Positions 26,784 to 36,761 of a stretch of 64,000 nucleotides of DNA are shown here, in pieces. The stretch covers positions 1 to 64,000 of the forward strand of contig DCJS01000029.1 of assembly GCA_002319955.1 (NCBI GenBank), in the 5' to 3' direction. The translations under genes were made by a program, and so were the position numbers. This stretch comes from Flavobacteriales bacterium UBA1694 (GTDB lineage Bacteria > Bacteroidota > Bacteroidia > Flavobacteriales > Weeksellaceae). The notes under the pieces are model-generated. The model saw only the letters and a list, made by a program, of their open reading frames with translations. It was not told where the DNA came from and did not search any database. Position 1 is the first letter of the stretch. Every line of letters begins with the position of its first letter.

Positions 26784-27980
26784 TTAGACTACGGGCGGTT
26801 TTAAGTTATTTCGAAACGCATAGAGCCCCACTATGGTGCCTAAAGCAGCGCAAACGCCGCTTAATAGAAAGACACTTTGCGCGTCTAGCGCATCAATAAC
26901 TAGTCCTCCCCCTAAAGCGCCAAGGGTAATTGAGAGTTGAATAAGCCCTGTTTGAAGCCCCCCAGCACTCTCCGCCTGTTCTGGTATCGTGCGGGTAAGC
27001 CAGTGGGTCCAGCCCACTTGTACAATTCCAAAAACCATCCCCCAAAAGGAGACTAAAACCGTGGTTGTGATTACTTGAGTGCCCCAGTTCATAAGACCTA
27101 AAACGCAGAGCCCCATGAATAAGGAGGCAAGCAGAAGGGTCTTATAGAGATTCCATTGCAGTAAGTACCTCGATAGACTTGCGCCTAAAAAGTTGGCGAT
27201 TCCAAAACTAAGCAGCACCCACGTTAGGGAAGCGTCTTTGACGCCCGTCACATTTTCTAAGAAAGGTCTTAAATAGGAGAAAAACACGGCGTAGCTCATG
27301 AACATGAAAAACGTCGAGATCATGCCTTGTCGAATCACAGGTCTTAATAATATTTTAAAAATTTCCGAAAGGCGTACGGTGCCTTGGGGAGCCATAGAAG
27401 GAAGAGTCGCATATTGCCACACAAGAGAAATCACACCGACAAGAGAGGCTATCAAAAATACATTTCTCCAACCAATGTGCATGCCTAGAAAACTTCCAAG
27501 CGGCGCGGCTAGTACAGTCGCAACCGATACGGCGCTAAATATAATAGAAAGGGCTTTGGGTACGTTTACCTTTGGAACGAGTCGCATCGCAGTGGCTGCC
27601 ATCATGCTCCAGCATCCGCCAATCCCAATACCTAAAAGGACACGCCCGACGATTAGCACGCCAAAGTTTGGCGCTAGCCCCACGATAAGATTCGAAATAA
27701 TGAGCAGTAAGCTAAAGCCCATTAATACCCAACGGCGGTCTAATGAGGCGGTGCAAAGTCCAATAAACAAACTAGAAACCATAGCGACAGCCGCCGTCAC
27801 AGAAATTGCCATGCCCACAGTGCCTTCACTAACCGCCAATTCGTGGGCCATTGGGGTGAGCAGACTCGCTGGAAGGAACTCTGCAATGATCAGTCCTGCC
27901 ACGCAAAGGGCAACCGACCAAACAGCGCCCCAATGGGGATGTTCCGGGTAATTCTGTCTTTGCTGCTTCTTGAGCTCCAT
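26784..27980 (-). CDS. MFS efflux transporter (NepI/AraJ-like, DHA1 family)
   Basis: A 398-residue permease with about 12 hydrophobic segments. The opening WGAVWSVALCVAGLIIAEFLPASLLTPMA and the MAISVTAAVAMVSSLFIG / RRWVLMGFSLLLIISN loop match the DHA1 drug and sugar/purine efflux group, near NepI (purine ribonucleoside efflux) and AraJ/SotB. Substrate is not determinable. ATG 27980 (MELKKQQRQ) is preferred; a TTG three codons upstream is also in frame. It interrupts the DUF6702-HupE neighbourhood and is divergent from the HupE gene. A long open frame on the opposite strand is an artefact of its codon use. Confidence 0.85.
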   Translation of the reverse strand: MELKKQQRQNYPEHPHWGAVWSVALCVAGLIIAEFLPASLLTPMAHELAVSEGTVGMAISVTAAVAMVSSLFIGLCTASLDRRWVLMGFSLLLIISNLIVGLAPNFGVLIVGRVLLGIGIGGCWSMMAATAMRLVPKVNVPKALSIIFSAVSVATVLAAPLGSFLGMHIGWRNVFLIASLVGVISLVWQYATLPSMAPQGTVRLSEIFKILLRPVIRQGMISTFFMFMSYAVFFSYLRPFLENVTGVKDASLTWVLLSFGIANFLGASLSRYLLQWNLYKTLLLASLFMGLCVLGLMNWGTQVITTTVLVSFWGMVFGIVQVGWTHWLTRTIPEQAESAGGLQTGLIQLSITLGALGGGLVIDALDAQSVFLLSGVCAALGTIVGLYAFRNNLKPPVV

Positions 27981-28002
27981 AATAGTCAAATTTTCTAGGC
28001 GG

Positions 28003-28010
28003 CAAAATTA
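28003..28010 (-). promoter_or_regulatory. -7 box of the MFS gene
   Basis: TAATTTTG on the minus strand, 22 bases before ATG 27980. Confidence 0.55.
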
Positions 28011-28079
28011 ATCATTTTCAACCACGCACGCCTCCAATATCTAATGGCTTTTTCTATTGACTTCATAGGTCATTTTTGC

Positions 28080-28087
28080 TATTTTTG
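28080..28087 (+). promoter_or_regulatory. Promoter of the HupE/UreJ gene
   Basis: TATTTTTG matches TAnnTTTG, and a TTG at 28057-28059 lies 20 bases upstream of its TA, the spacing expected of a flavobacterial -33 element. The start codon is about 38 bases downstream. Confidence 0.65.
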
Positions 28088-28125
28088 CGAGCTTAGCCTT
28101 ATCATTCATAATAAAAAACGATTCA

Positions 28126-28701
28126 TTGGAAGACTTCATCCTTTATCTTAAACTCGGTTGGGAGCACATCATATCACTAGATGCCCTAGACCACCAACTC
28201 TTCGTGCTTGTCCTAATACTAGCCTATAGTCTTAATGATTTTAAAAAAATCCTAATTCTCGTGACGGCCTTCACCATAGGACACTCTCTTACTTTAGCGC
28301 TAAGCGCATTAGATATCCTTCGTGTTCCATCAGATTGGGTCGAATTTTTAATTCCACTAACTATTGTTCTAACAGCTCTTGATAATCTTATACTTCGCAA
28401 TCAGTCTAAGACCCTCATGCGCTTAAATTACTATTTGGCTTTGATTTTCGGGCTCATTCATGGAATGGGCTTTGCCAATACAATTCGAATGACCTTAGCG
28501 CAGGAACAGTCGCTTTTCATGCCCCTTTTAGGCTTCAATATTGGACTCGAGCTCGGGCAAATAGTTTTGGTGGCTCTATTTCTACTCTTAAGCTTTATCA
28601 TGGTTCGCCTCGTAAAAATTCCTAAAAAAGAATGGAGTCTTTTCATTTCCTCTGGGGTGTTTTTTCTTGCCATGCAAATGACACTAGAACGCCTACCTTA
28701 A
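28126..28701 (+). CDS. HupE/UreJ family membrane protein (TTG start)
   Basis: A 191-residue inner-membrane protein with about six hydrophobic helices. The first residues (EDFILYLKLGWEHIISLDALDH) contain the conserved GxxHIxxxxDxxxH-type metal-like motif, and FTIGHSLTLALSAL and FGLIHGMGFA are the other two family histidine motifs. HupE/UreJ proteins are proposed nickel or cobalt permeases, though Bacteroidota members lack hydrogenase or urease links. Family alignment puts the start at TTG 28126; no ATG is available in frame. It was probably once adjacent to DUF6702 (26180) and the M1 peptidase (31434). Confidence 0.8.
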   Translation: MEDFILYLKLGWEHIISLDALDHQLFVLVLILAYSLNDFKKILILVTAFTIGHSLTLALSALDILRVPSDWVEFLIPLTIVLTALDNLILRNQSKTLMRLNYYLALIFGLIHGMGFANTIRMTLAQEQSLFMPLLGFNIGLELGQIVLVALFLLLSFIMVRLVKIPKKEWSLFISSGVFFLAMQMTLERLP

Positions 28702-28757
28702 GCGAAGGTGAAATTTTTCAATACCGAAGAATGTAAAAAACTAGAATCTAAGTTTAA

Positions 28758-29148
28758 ATCGACACGATTAAAGTAGGTTTAGCCCTAGGTTCAACTGTAT
28801 TTAATTCACAGAAAACCGCTTACTTCAACCACTTAATTTTTGATGATAAGGAGCCAAATCAAAGCCTCCACACTTATTTGGACCAGGATCTCTGAATTCA
28901 CATCACTAAATACCTTTTATACCTAGACAGGATTTGAATAGGCTACGGCTTTTTTACTCCGAATGTTGCGAGTGATATTATAATTATCCATGAGCAATGC
29001 CAGAATGCGGGAATGGCCCAATAGCAATAATTTTTTACATTTGGGGATTGCTCTATTTTTGAATCTGTACCTCTTTTCAGCCATAATGATCATGTGGAAT
29101 ATTACCTCTTACTATTTTGAAACTAATAAAAATGAACCCTTTGGTTAA
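28758..29148 (+). pseudogene. Decayed membrane-protein gene
   Basis: One frame from 28758 reads protein-like stretches interrupted by TGA, TGA and TAG: first ...ALGSTVFNSQKTAYFNHLIF, then HITKYLLYLDR, then IGYGFFTPNVASD. A one-base shift near 28990 continues into NNFLHLGIALFLNLYLFSAI and MIMWNITSYYF, a hydrophobic tail ending at 29148 and overlapping the start of the next gene. The GYGFF.PNVAS pattern recalls uncharacterised Bacteroidota membrane proteins. The 430-base gap between hupE and the barrel gene is therefore best read as a broken gene, not a regulatory region. Confidence 0.4.
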
Positions 29149-31153
29149 ATCCTACAAACTATTACTTTTTTTTGTAGGCCTTATCAGTAGTGTAACTGTT
29201 GCACAAAATAAAGATTCTCTTGAGTCAAGGGCCATAGAAGAGGTCAAAATAATTAAAAATACGAACGTTGTCCTAAAGCAAAAGAACGATCGCTATATAG
29301 TCGATGTTATGGGGACAGACTTTCAGGTCCAAACGGATTCTTGGGAAGCTCTAAGAACAATTCCGATTCTCAAAGTACAGGAGAATTCAGGGATCTCGGT
29401 ATTTAATAAAAAAGTCCGAGTCGAAATCAACGGGGTTTTAATGCAAATTTCAGCTATTGAATTAGAGGATTATTTGAAAAGCATTAATCCCAAGGATATA
29501 AAAACCATTGAAATCATAAGCGTTCCTAACGCCTCGTATCCATCCGACGTCGAAGCCGTTATAAATATTGTCCTGTACTCTAGAATTGACAGCTATCGAT
29601 TTGGCTTAAGCTCCAATACTGGTTTTCGAAAGAAGTTTTTCACAGCCCCTGGGCTTAACGGAGCGTTAAACTATAAAAAGTTCAGAGGCTATGTAAACTA
29701 TGCCTACTCCTTTTCACAGCCCGTAACTAGCTCCGATATTGCTTATGATATTGGAAATGGAAAAGTTAGTCTACGCTCTGAGAACGCTCGAAAGTATTTT
29801 TCACACACGATCATCTCTAACTTACAATGGGATCTTTCTGAAAAAAGTAAAGTGGTGCTTATCCAAGATCTAAGCCTTTCAGATAGCGACAACACCATTG
29901 ATCAGCACAATACCGGGGAAAAATTAGAAATGGAAACTACCCGCAAAACGCTACGATTCTCTCAGCTGTTTCATCACAATTTCAATGAGGAAAATAAAAT
30001 CAAATTAGGCGCACAACAAATTCTGCCGGTCACTGATTTTCAAAACGTTTCGCTTGATCAGCGTGTGGAGACAGAGACACCAATTTTTAATTATTTTATT
30101 GACTATACGAATTCGAATAAACTAGGAGAAACGCTTTTAGGTTTTAAAGCAACTTCGATTGAGTCCAATAATCTAAATTACAATAGTAATACACTTAATC
30201 TCTTTAATTACAACGAAAAAACCCTAGCATCCTACCTTAACCAGTCTGTACAATTGGGCGACAATCAAAATGTTTCGCTCGGGATCCGGTATGAATCCAC
30301 GTTCACAGAGGCAGCAACCGAAACAGGAACACTAGTGGAGCGCAGGTTTGAAAATCTTCTTTATAACATTGCATATACTAATGTGAATCAAAAGAAGCAA
30401 ACAGGAAATACCATTTACTTTAAAAAAGCAATTCAAAGACCTAATTACCGATATCTTAACCGATATACAGTAAATAATGATGTGATTGGGTTTATTGGCG
30501 ATGAAGATATCAAGCCTACTAAATTCCACAGTGTGGGCTACGAGCAATTTATCAAACAACTATTTTTTACAACACAATTTGTCTACGCCCAAGATTTTCT
30601 ATCCACATTCTACACATCGAATGGCAATGTGATTTTGAACACCTACAAGAATTTTAGTAACGCTTTTGTTGGCACCATAGGAGGAGGCTATAGAAAGGAT
30701 GTGTTTAAATTTTGGAATTTAAACCTGTCCTCAGATCTCACCTATTTCAAATTAAAAGATGAGGACTATACTACGATCTTACAAAAAAGCACTCCTAGGT
30801 TAATTCTAGATATAAACAATAAGCTAACTATCAATAAGTCTACTTGGGTCAATGTTAATTACGCCTATGTTTCAAATTACAATGACGGTTTGATTAAACA
30901 CTATTCAACGGATAAACTAAATTTGATCCTAACAAAAAGATTCAAAAATTTCGACGCAATTCTGTATTACTATGATGTATTTAAAGGAATGGCCGAAAAG
31001 GAATTGGTCAATAATTCTCTACTGTATGTCAATTCTAACACCTATAAAGACAATCGGGTCCTTGGAGTTTCATTAAGGTGGAATTTGGTTTCCAAAAATT
31101 TTAAAAATCAAAAAACAGAGGAAATTAAAGACGAAACAATTGACCGGCTCTAA
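29132..31153 (+). CDS. Outer membrane beta-barrel family protein (TonB receptor-like, PF14905 type)
   Basis: A 673-residue protein. ATG 29132 gives a normal signal peptide (MNPLVKSYKLLLFFVGLISS, cleavage near VAQ). A short plug-like domain follows (WEALRTIPILKVQENSGI, INGVLMQISAIELEDYL, IKTIEIISVPNASYPSDVEA), then a barrel with many aromatic strands. The usual N-terminal carboxypeptidase-like domain is missing. It belongs to the group of barrels often seen without a SusD partner, ligand unknown. The gene is visibly more AT-rich than its neighbours, sits between a decayed gene and an opposite-strand remnant, and splits a family neighbourhood, so recent insertion is likely. The C-terminus is polar (EIKDETIDRL) and not the usual terminal aromatic. 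Confidence 0.75.
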   Translation: MNPLVKSYKLLLFFVGLISSVTVAQNKDSLESRAIEEVKIIKNTNVVLKQKNDRYIVDVMGTDFQVQTDSWEALRTIPILKVQENSGISVFNKKVRVEINGVLMQISAIELEDYLKSINPKDIKTIEIISVPNASYPSDVEAVINIVLYSRIDSYRFGLSSNTGFRKKFFTAPGLNGALNYKKFRGYVNYAYSFSQPVTSSDIAYDIGNGKVSLRSENARKYFSHTIISNLQWDLSEKSKVVLIQDLSLSDSDNTIDQHNTGEKLEMETTRKTLRFSQLFHHNFNEENKIKLGAQQILPVTDFQNVSLDQRVETETPIFNYFIDYTNSNKLGETLLGFKATSIESNNLNYNSNTLNLFNYNEKTLASYLNQSVQLGDNQNVSLGIRYESTFTEAATETGTLVERRFENLLYNIAYTNVNQKKQTGNTIYFKKAIQRPNYRYLNRYTVNNDVIGFIGDEDIKPTKFHSVGYEQFIKQLFFTTQFVYAQDFLSTFYTSNGNVILNTYKNFSNAFVGTIGGGYRKDVFKFWNLNLSSDLTYFKLKDEDYTTILQKSTPRLILDINNKLTINKSTWVNVNYAYVSNYNDGLIKHYSTDKLNLILTKRFKNFDAILYYYDVFKGMAEKELVNNSLLYVNSNTYKDNRVLGVSLRWNLVSKNFKNQKTEEIKDETIDRL

Positions 31154-31164
31154 GGTAAGTGTCT

Positions 31165-31317
31165 CTATTTATAGTTTTTAACTACATCTCTTATTTTTTC
31201 TTCATCTTGAGTCGCAAGGCTTTGGGTCGTCGTTGTTGAACTTACAGTGGTAAACATTTCTGTCTTTACATCGCTTTTTACGAACTTAAAACCTGAATCC
31301 CCTTCAATTTTGTGTTT
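31165..31317 (-). pseudogene. C-terminal remnant of an unidentified protein
   Basis: A 50-codon leftward frame reads KIEGDSGFKFVKSDVKTEMF followed by a TTTTQSLATQDEEKIRDVV stretch and ends NYK. It has the composition of a real hydrophilic protein end but is closed upstream by TAA at 31318-31320. Only an internal ATG is available, which would give about 30 residues. I read it as a fragment left by rearrangement; a tiny expressed peptide is less likely. Family not recognised. Confidence 0.3.
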
Positions 31318-31387
31318 TTAAATTTGTCAAACCATTGAAATTACTCGGTTTTTTTGCCAACTAAAACGATTTTAATAAAAAAATAAG

Positions 31388-31395
31388 TAGTTTTG
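31388..31395 (+). promoter_or_regulatory. -7 box of the M1 peptidase gene
   Basis: TAGTTTTG, an exact TAnnTTTG match, 38 bases before the ATG at 31434. Confidence 0.6.
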
Positions 31396-31433
31396 TGAAT
31401 AGAATTCAATTTTAGACAATAGCCTTTACCCTT

Positions 31434-33806
31434 ATGAAACTGAAATTTTTATTTTTCGCATTGGTCTTCTGTGCATTTTTCAGTGCCCAAAATCACCAGA
31501 ATAATCCTCAAAGTAACCACGGTAATAAATTTGAACAGCTCGGCACTATTCTTCCCACGCCGAACGTGTACCGTAATGCTGCAGGAGCTCCAGGAACACA
31601 GTACTGGCAAAACCGCGCTGACTACGATATTACAGCCTATTTAGACGAAGATAAGCGCAATCTAAAAGCCTCTGAAAAAGTAACGTATTACAATAACTCC
31701 CCCGATGCCTTAGACTACCTATGGCTTCAACTTGATGAAAACGAACATTCATCAGTTAATAATGCCGGCTACGATTTTTCATCCTCTCTTCCGAAACAAA
31801 TCTCAAGCGATGCACTTGCAAAAAGTGAAATTCCGCAAAAGGATAACGGGTACGGAGTCAAATTAGAAAAAGTAGTCGATGCAAGTGGAAAACCACTGAG
31901 CTACACGGTGAACAAGACCATGATGCGTATTGATCTTCCCACTCCTTTAAAACCTGGAGAGAAAATCATCTTCCACATTGACTGGAACTACAACTTATCC
32001 GACCGTCTTTCCATGGGCGGACGTGGCGGTTATGAGCATTTCGAAGGCGATGGCAATGACCTTTATACGATCACGCAGTGGTTTCCAAGACTATGCGTCT
32101 ACTCCGATTTTAAAGGCTGGCAGAATCAACAGTTCACAGGTCGCGGCGAATTTGCCCTAGTCTTTGGTGATTACAAGGTGTCTATCAACGTGCCTGCAGA
32201 CCATATGGTTGCGGCCACTGGTGAAGCGCAAAACTATAAAGAAGTCCTTTCGCCAGCCCAGTATAGCCGTTATGAGAAAAGCCGAACCTCTAACGAGCCA
32301 ATTGAAATTGTTACTTTAGACGAAGCTCGAAAAGCAGAAAAATCAAAAAGCAAGCAGAGAAAAACCTGGGTATTCAAGGCCGATAATGTTCGGGATTTTG
32401 CTTGGACCAGTTCACGTAAATTCATTTGGGATGCCATGAACGTTCTGATTCCAGAGAACGGAAATAACGTTATGGCCATGAGTTTTTACCCGAAGGAAGC
32501 TTACGGACTTTACCGCAAGTTTTCAACCAAAGCGGTTGCACACACAATTAAAACGTATTCTGAATTCACGATTCCTTATCCTTATCCAGTGGCGCAGTCA
32601 ATTGAGGCCGCTAACGGGATGGAATACCCAATGATTTGTTTCAACTTTGGCCGTACAGAGGCGGATGGGACCTATTCTGAGGGAACAAAAAACGGAATGA
32701 TTGGCGTGATCATTCACGAAGTGGGTCACAACTTCTTTCCGATGATCATTAATTCAGACGAAAGACAATGGACTTGGATGGATGAAGGATTGAACACCTT
32801 TGTTGAGTACTTAACTGAGGAGCGTTGGGATCCCAAGTTCCCTTCACGAAGAGGCCCTGCGCATACGATTGTGGATTATATGAAGCTTCCAAAGGACCAA
32901 TTAGAGCCTATTATGACCAATTCCGAGAACATCACGCATTTTGGCCCAAATGCCTACGCGAAGCCGGCTACAGGTCTGAATATTTTAAGAGAAACCATTA
33001 TGGGGCGCGAACTCTTTGATCAAGCCTTTAAAACCTACTCTAAACGTTGGGCATTTCGCCATCCGGAACCAGCCGACTTCTTCCGCTCTATGGAAGACGC
33101 TAGTGGAGAAGATTTAGATTGGTTTTGGAGAGGCTGGTTCTTTGGAACGGACCCGGTCGATATTTCCCTAGATAAAGTGACGCTCGCCACTCCAAATCTA
33201 GAGTATAGCCCAAAACCAATGACTAGAACTTATACGGTTGACAAGCCCCTTACAAATGACTTCGTGGACCTCTCGAAAAAACGGAATCAACAGGACCCTT
33301 CGATTGTGTTCTACACGGAAAAGGACAAAGAACTTCAAGATTTCTACTACCGCTATAGCCGAGGCCTGGAAAAAGTGGATACCGCAAAAACCCACTCAAT
33401 CACGATGGACTACCAAGAAAAAGTTCCCGCAAGTGAAAAAGCAAACTTGAAAAACCTTTTGGCCTACCAACTTGAGTTTACAAATAAAGGCGGGTTAGTG
33501 ATGCCCGTAATTCTGGAATTCACCTTCGAAGATGGCACCACGCTACAAGATAAGCGCGCTGCTCAAATTTGGAGACACAACGAAAAAAAGATCACCCTCA
33601 CCTACGTGTTTGACAAAAAGCTCAAGTCCATTCAGTTGGATCCAATGCAAGAAACTGCTGATATAGATGTGAGCAACAACTTATGGAGCGCAAACTCAAG
33701 CGATACTGCTAGCTCCTCATTTGAGGTTTTCAAAAGAAAACAAGGGGCCTCTGCAAGAGGTGCTTCTAGTGGACGACTTAATCCAATGCAAGCAAAAAAG
33801 AAGTAA
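31434..33806 (+). CDS. M1 family metallopeptidase (aminopeptidase N-like), exported
   Basis: A 790-residue zinc peptidase with signal peptide (MKLKFLFFALVFCAFFSAQ). The gluzincin signature is complete: His428-Glu429-Val-Gly-His432 and the third zinc ligand Glu451 in WMDEGLNTF. NGMEYPM is the GAMEN-equivalent exopeptidase motif. The N-terminal beta saddle and C-terminal region are normal in length. It probably trims peptides in the periplasm. No type IX sorting domain is evident at the C-terminus (LNPMQAKKK). DUF6702 and HupE/UreJ genes usually adjacent in the phylum are nearby but displaced. A clear terminator follows. Confidence 0.9.
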   Translation: MKLKFLFFALVFCAFFSAQNHQNNPQSNHGNKFEQLGTILPTPNVYRNAAGAPGTQYWQNRADYDITAYLDEDKRNLKASEKVTYYNNSPDALDYLWLQLDENEHSSVNNAGYDFSSSLPKQISSDALAKSEIPQKDNGYGVKLEKVVDASGKPLSYTVNKTMMRIDLPTPLKPGEKIIFHIDWNYNLSDRLSMGGRGGYEHFEGDGNDLYTITQWFPRLCVYSDFKGWQNQQFTGRGEFALVFGDYKVSINVPADHMVAATGEAQNYKEVLSPAQYSRYEKSRTSNEPIEIVTLDEARKAEKSKSKQRKTWVFKADNVRDFAWTSSRKFIWDAMNVLIPENGNNVMAMSFYPKEAYGLYRKFSTKAVAHTIKTYSEFTIPYPYPVAQSIEAANGMEYPMICFNFGRTEADGTYSEGTKNGMIGVIIHEVGHNFFPMIINSDERQWTWMDEGLNTFVEYLTEERWDPKFPSRRGPAHTIVDYMKLPKDQLEPIMTNSENITHFGPNAYAKPATGLNILRETIMGRELFDQAFKTYSKRWAFRHPEPADFFRSMEDASGEDLDWFWRGWFFGTDPVDISLDKVTLATPNLEYSPKPMTRTYTVDKPLTNDFVDLSKKRNQQDPSIVFYTEKDKELQDFYYRYSRGLEKVDTAKTHSITMDYQEKVPASEKANLKNLLAYQLEFTNKGGLVMPVILEFTFEDGTTLQDKRAAQIWRHNEKKITLTYVFDKKLKSIQLDPMQETADIDVSNNLWSANSSDTASSSFEVFKRKQGASARGASSGRLNPMQAKKK

Positions 33807-33824
33807 AAAAAGGATCGAATTTGT

Positions 33825-33858
33825 AAAGCCACTTCCAACGAAGTGGCTTTGCTATTTT
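33825..33858 (+). terminator. Terminator of the M1 peptidase gene
   Basis: AAAGCCACTT (33825-33834) and AAGTGGCTTT (33841-33850) form a 10-bp stem with a 6-base loop, followed by GCTATTTT. Confidence 0.75.
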
Positions 33859-33936
33859 GGTGCCGCAACCACCCATTTGTGGGAAGTCATTTCAAATAAC
33901 CAACTCCTAAATCCAAGAAAATCTCTAAGAAAAAGT

Positions 33937-34018
33937 CTGCCAAATTTGCACCTACTGCCAAAGAATCTGCCAAATTAACCCCCAGCGCTTCAAATTTAGA
34001 GCCCTAGGTGAGATTGGC
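33937..34018. promoter_or_regulatory. CTGCCAAA repeats upstream of groES-groEL
   Basis: CTGCCAAA occurs at 33937, 33955 and 33967; the first and third are followed by TT, giving an 11-base direct repeat TCTGCCAAATT (33936-33946 and 33966-33976). An inverted partial copy, ATTGGCA, occurs near 34012. The cluster lies 55-135 bases upstream of the groES start, just before a weak -7-like AAGTTTTG. No CIRCE element is seen. A role in heat-shock regulation is a hypothesis from position and repetition. Confidence 0.4.
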
Positions 34019-34072
34019 AAAGTTTTGGGGAATTGAAGTGAAAATAACAACAACTAATTAAAATATACAATT

Positions 34073-34351
34073 ATGTCAGTAAATTTCAAACCGCTTGCAG
34101 ACCGCGTTCTAGTTGAACCTACCGCGGCAGAAACTAAAACGGCTTCCGGAATTATCATTCCAGACACGGCACAAGAGAAACCACAAGAAGGTACAGTGGT
34201 CGCAGTGGGCCCTGGAAAAAAGGACGAACCTACGACTGTGAAAGTAGGAGACAAAGTGCTTTACGGAAAGTATTCAGGTTCTGAACTCAAATTGGAAGGA
34301 AAGGAATTCCTTATTGTTAAAGAATCCGATCTACTTGGAATTTTAGGATAA
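34073..34351 (+). CDS. groS: Co-chaperonin GroES
   Basis: A 92-residue co-chaperonin that caps the GroEL cage. [20 protein letters not shown] at the N-terminus, the mobile loop around [14 protein letters not shown] and the C-terminal [12 protein letters not shown] are all standard. The gap to groEL is 72 bases with no terminator, so they form the usual groES-groEL operon. Regulation probably acts on the repeat-bearing region upstream. Confidence 0.97.
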   Translation: MSVNFKPLADRVLVEPTAAETKTASGIIIPDTAQEKPQEGTVVAVGPGKKDEPTTVKVGDKVLYGKYSGSELKLEGKEFLIVKESDLLGILG

Positions 34352-34417
34352 TACTCTATCCCCTCAGTAATAGTAAATCAAAAAAGTCTAAACCAAAGAC
34401 TTAATTAAAAAATTTAA

Positions 34418-36049
<1,632 letters not shown>

Positions 36050-36081
36050 GACTCTCTACAGGCATTAGTTTACCTAATACC

Positions 36082-36116
36082 AAAGCGGCGGTTTCTTTTT
36101 AGAGACCGCCGCTTTT
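36082..36116 (+). terminator. Terminator of groES-groEL
   Basis: AAAGCGGCGGT (36082-36092) and ACCGCCGCTTT (36105-36115) form an 11-bp GC-rich stem with a 12-base loop and a T-rich tail. Confidence 0.85.
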
Positions 36117-36146
36117 ATGTTCTATCCCTAATAAAGTAGATATTCC

Positions 36147-36154
36147 TATCTTTA
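36147..36154 (+). promoter_or_regulatory. Probable -7 box of the hypothetical gene at 36181
   Basis: TATCTTTA has one mismatch to TAnnTTTG and lies 26 bases before the ATG. Confidence 0.4.
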
Positions 36155-36180
36155 GAGGGTCTAAACAAAACTTTTTCACC

Positions 36181-36732
36181 ATGAAAATTGGCAAACCTTT
36201 TAGCGAACTTACAAGCAAAGAAGCGTATTTCCTAGTCATTCAGAATCACAAATCGTATTCAGACTTCAATACCTTAGGACTGTACCGCTCATTGCTGGAG
36301 AACACCCATCTAACGATAAGCGAGCTTCTTGAAGTAAGAGCCCAATGCCATGAGCAGTTCGAAAAAACATTTGAATTTCTTCAACTTAAGGATCCAAGGA
36401 CCTACATGGGAGTCGTGACTCTTGGGCTGGATTTAAACCAAAGTGAAAAGCAGGCCCTTTGGGAGCAAGTGCGCGATAATCAGCAGAAAATCTTAAAAGA
36501 AAAGAAACTGGGGCATCGAAACTTTGGAACGTATTCTAGGCATGAATGTGGACTTCCCTACTGCACCTTAGACGGTCTGATGGTAAGACAAAATTCTGTA
36601 CTCACTCGCAGTGGCATTTGTTTTCAAAGCGACGAAAATAAAGATGAAAAAGTCGAAAAATCAATTCGACTAAAAAAAGAGCAGCGGTCATTCAAACAAA
36701 ATAGAAACTCCACAGACCAAGACTTTTACTAA
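36181..36732 (+). CDS. Conserved-looking protein of unknown function
   Basis: A 183-residue soluble protein I cannot assign. The first 110 residues are helical and charged (LTSKEAYFLVIQNHKSYSDF, then repeated Gln/Glu-rich helices). The central stretch HRNFGTYSRHECGLPYC followed by LDGLMVRQNSV is compact, with two cysteines and histidine that could bind metal, and ends FQSDEN. The last 25 residues are basic and low-complexity. It stands alone between the groEL terminator and the convergent ABC exporter, with a weak promoter box. Composition and codon use look like a real gene. Confidence 0.65.
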   Translation: MKIGKPFSELTSKEAYFLVIQNHKSYSDFNTLGLYRSLLENTHLTISELLEVRAQCHEQFEKTFEFLQLKDPRTYMGVVTLGLDLNQSEKQALWEQVRDNQQKILKEKKLGHRNFGTYSRHECGLPYCTLDGLMVRQNSVLTRSGICFQSDENKDEKVEKSIRLKKEQRSFKQNRNSTDQDFY

Positions 36733-36761
36733 GTCTTAAACTTTTCAAACCCGAAGGAACC

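Noticed and set aside
27298..27951. A 217-codon open frame on the plus strand
   Set aside because: It is fully antisense to the MFS transporter, which has clear homology, and its product has no recognisable motif; it is a codon-bias shadow.
33939..33962. Minus-strand TTTGGCAGTAGGTGCA as a sigma-54 promoter
   Set aside because: The spacing between GG and GC is two bases short and the direction is away from groES.
33936..33976. Possible short CRISPR-like repeat upstream of groES
   Set aside because: Units are 8-11 bases with unequal short spacing and no cas gene; regulator sites are a better reading.
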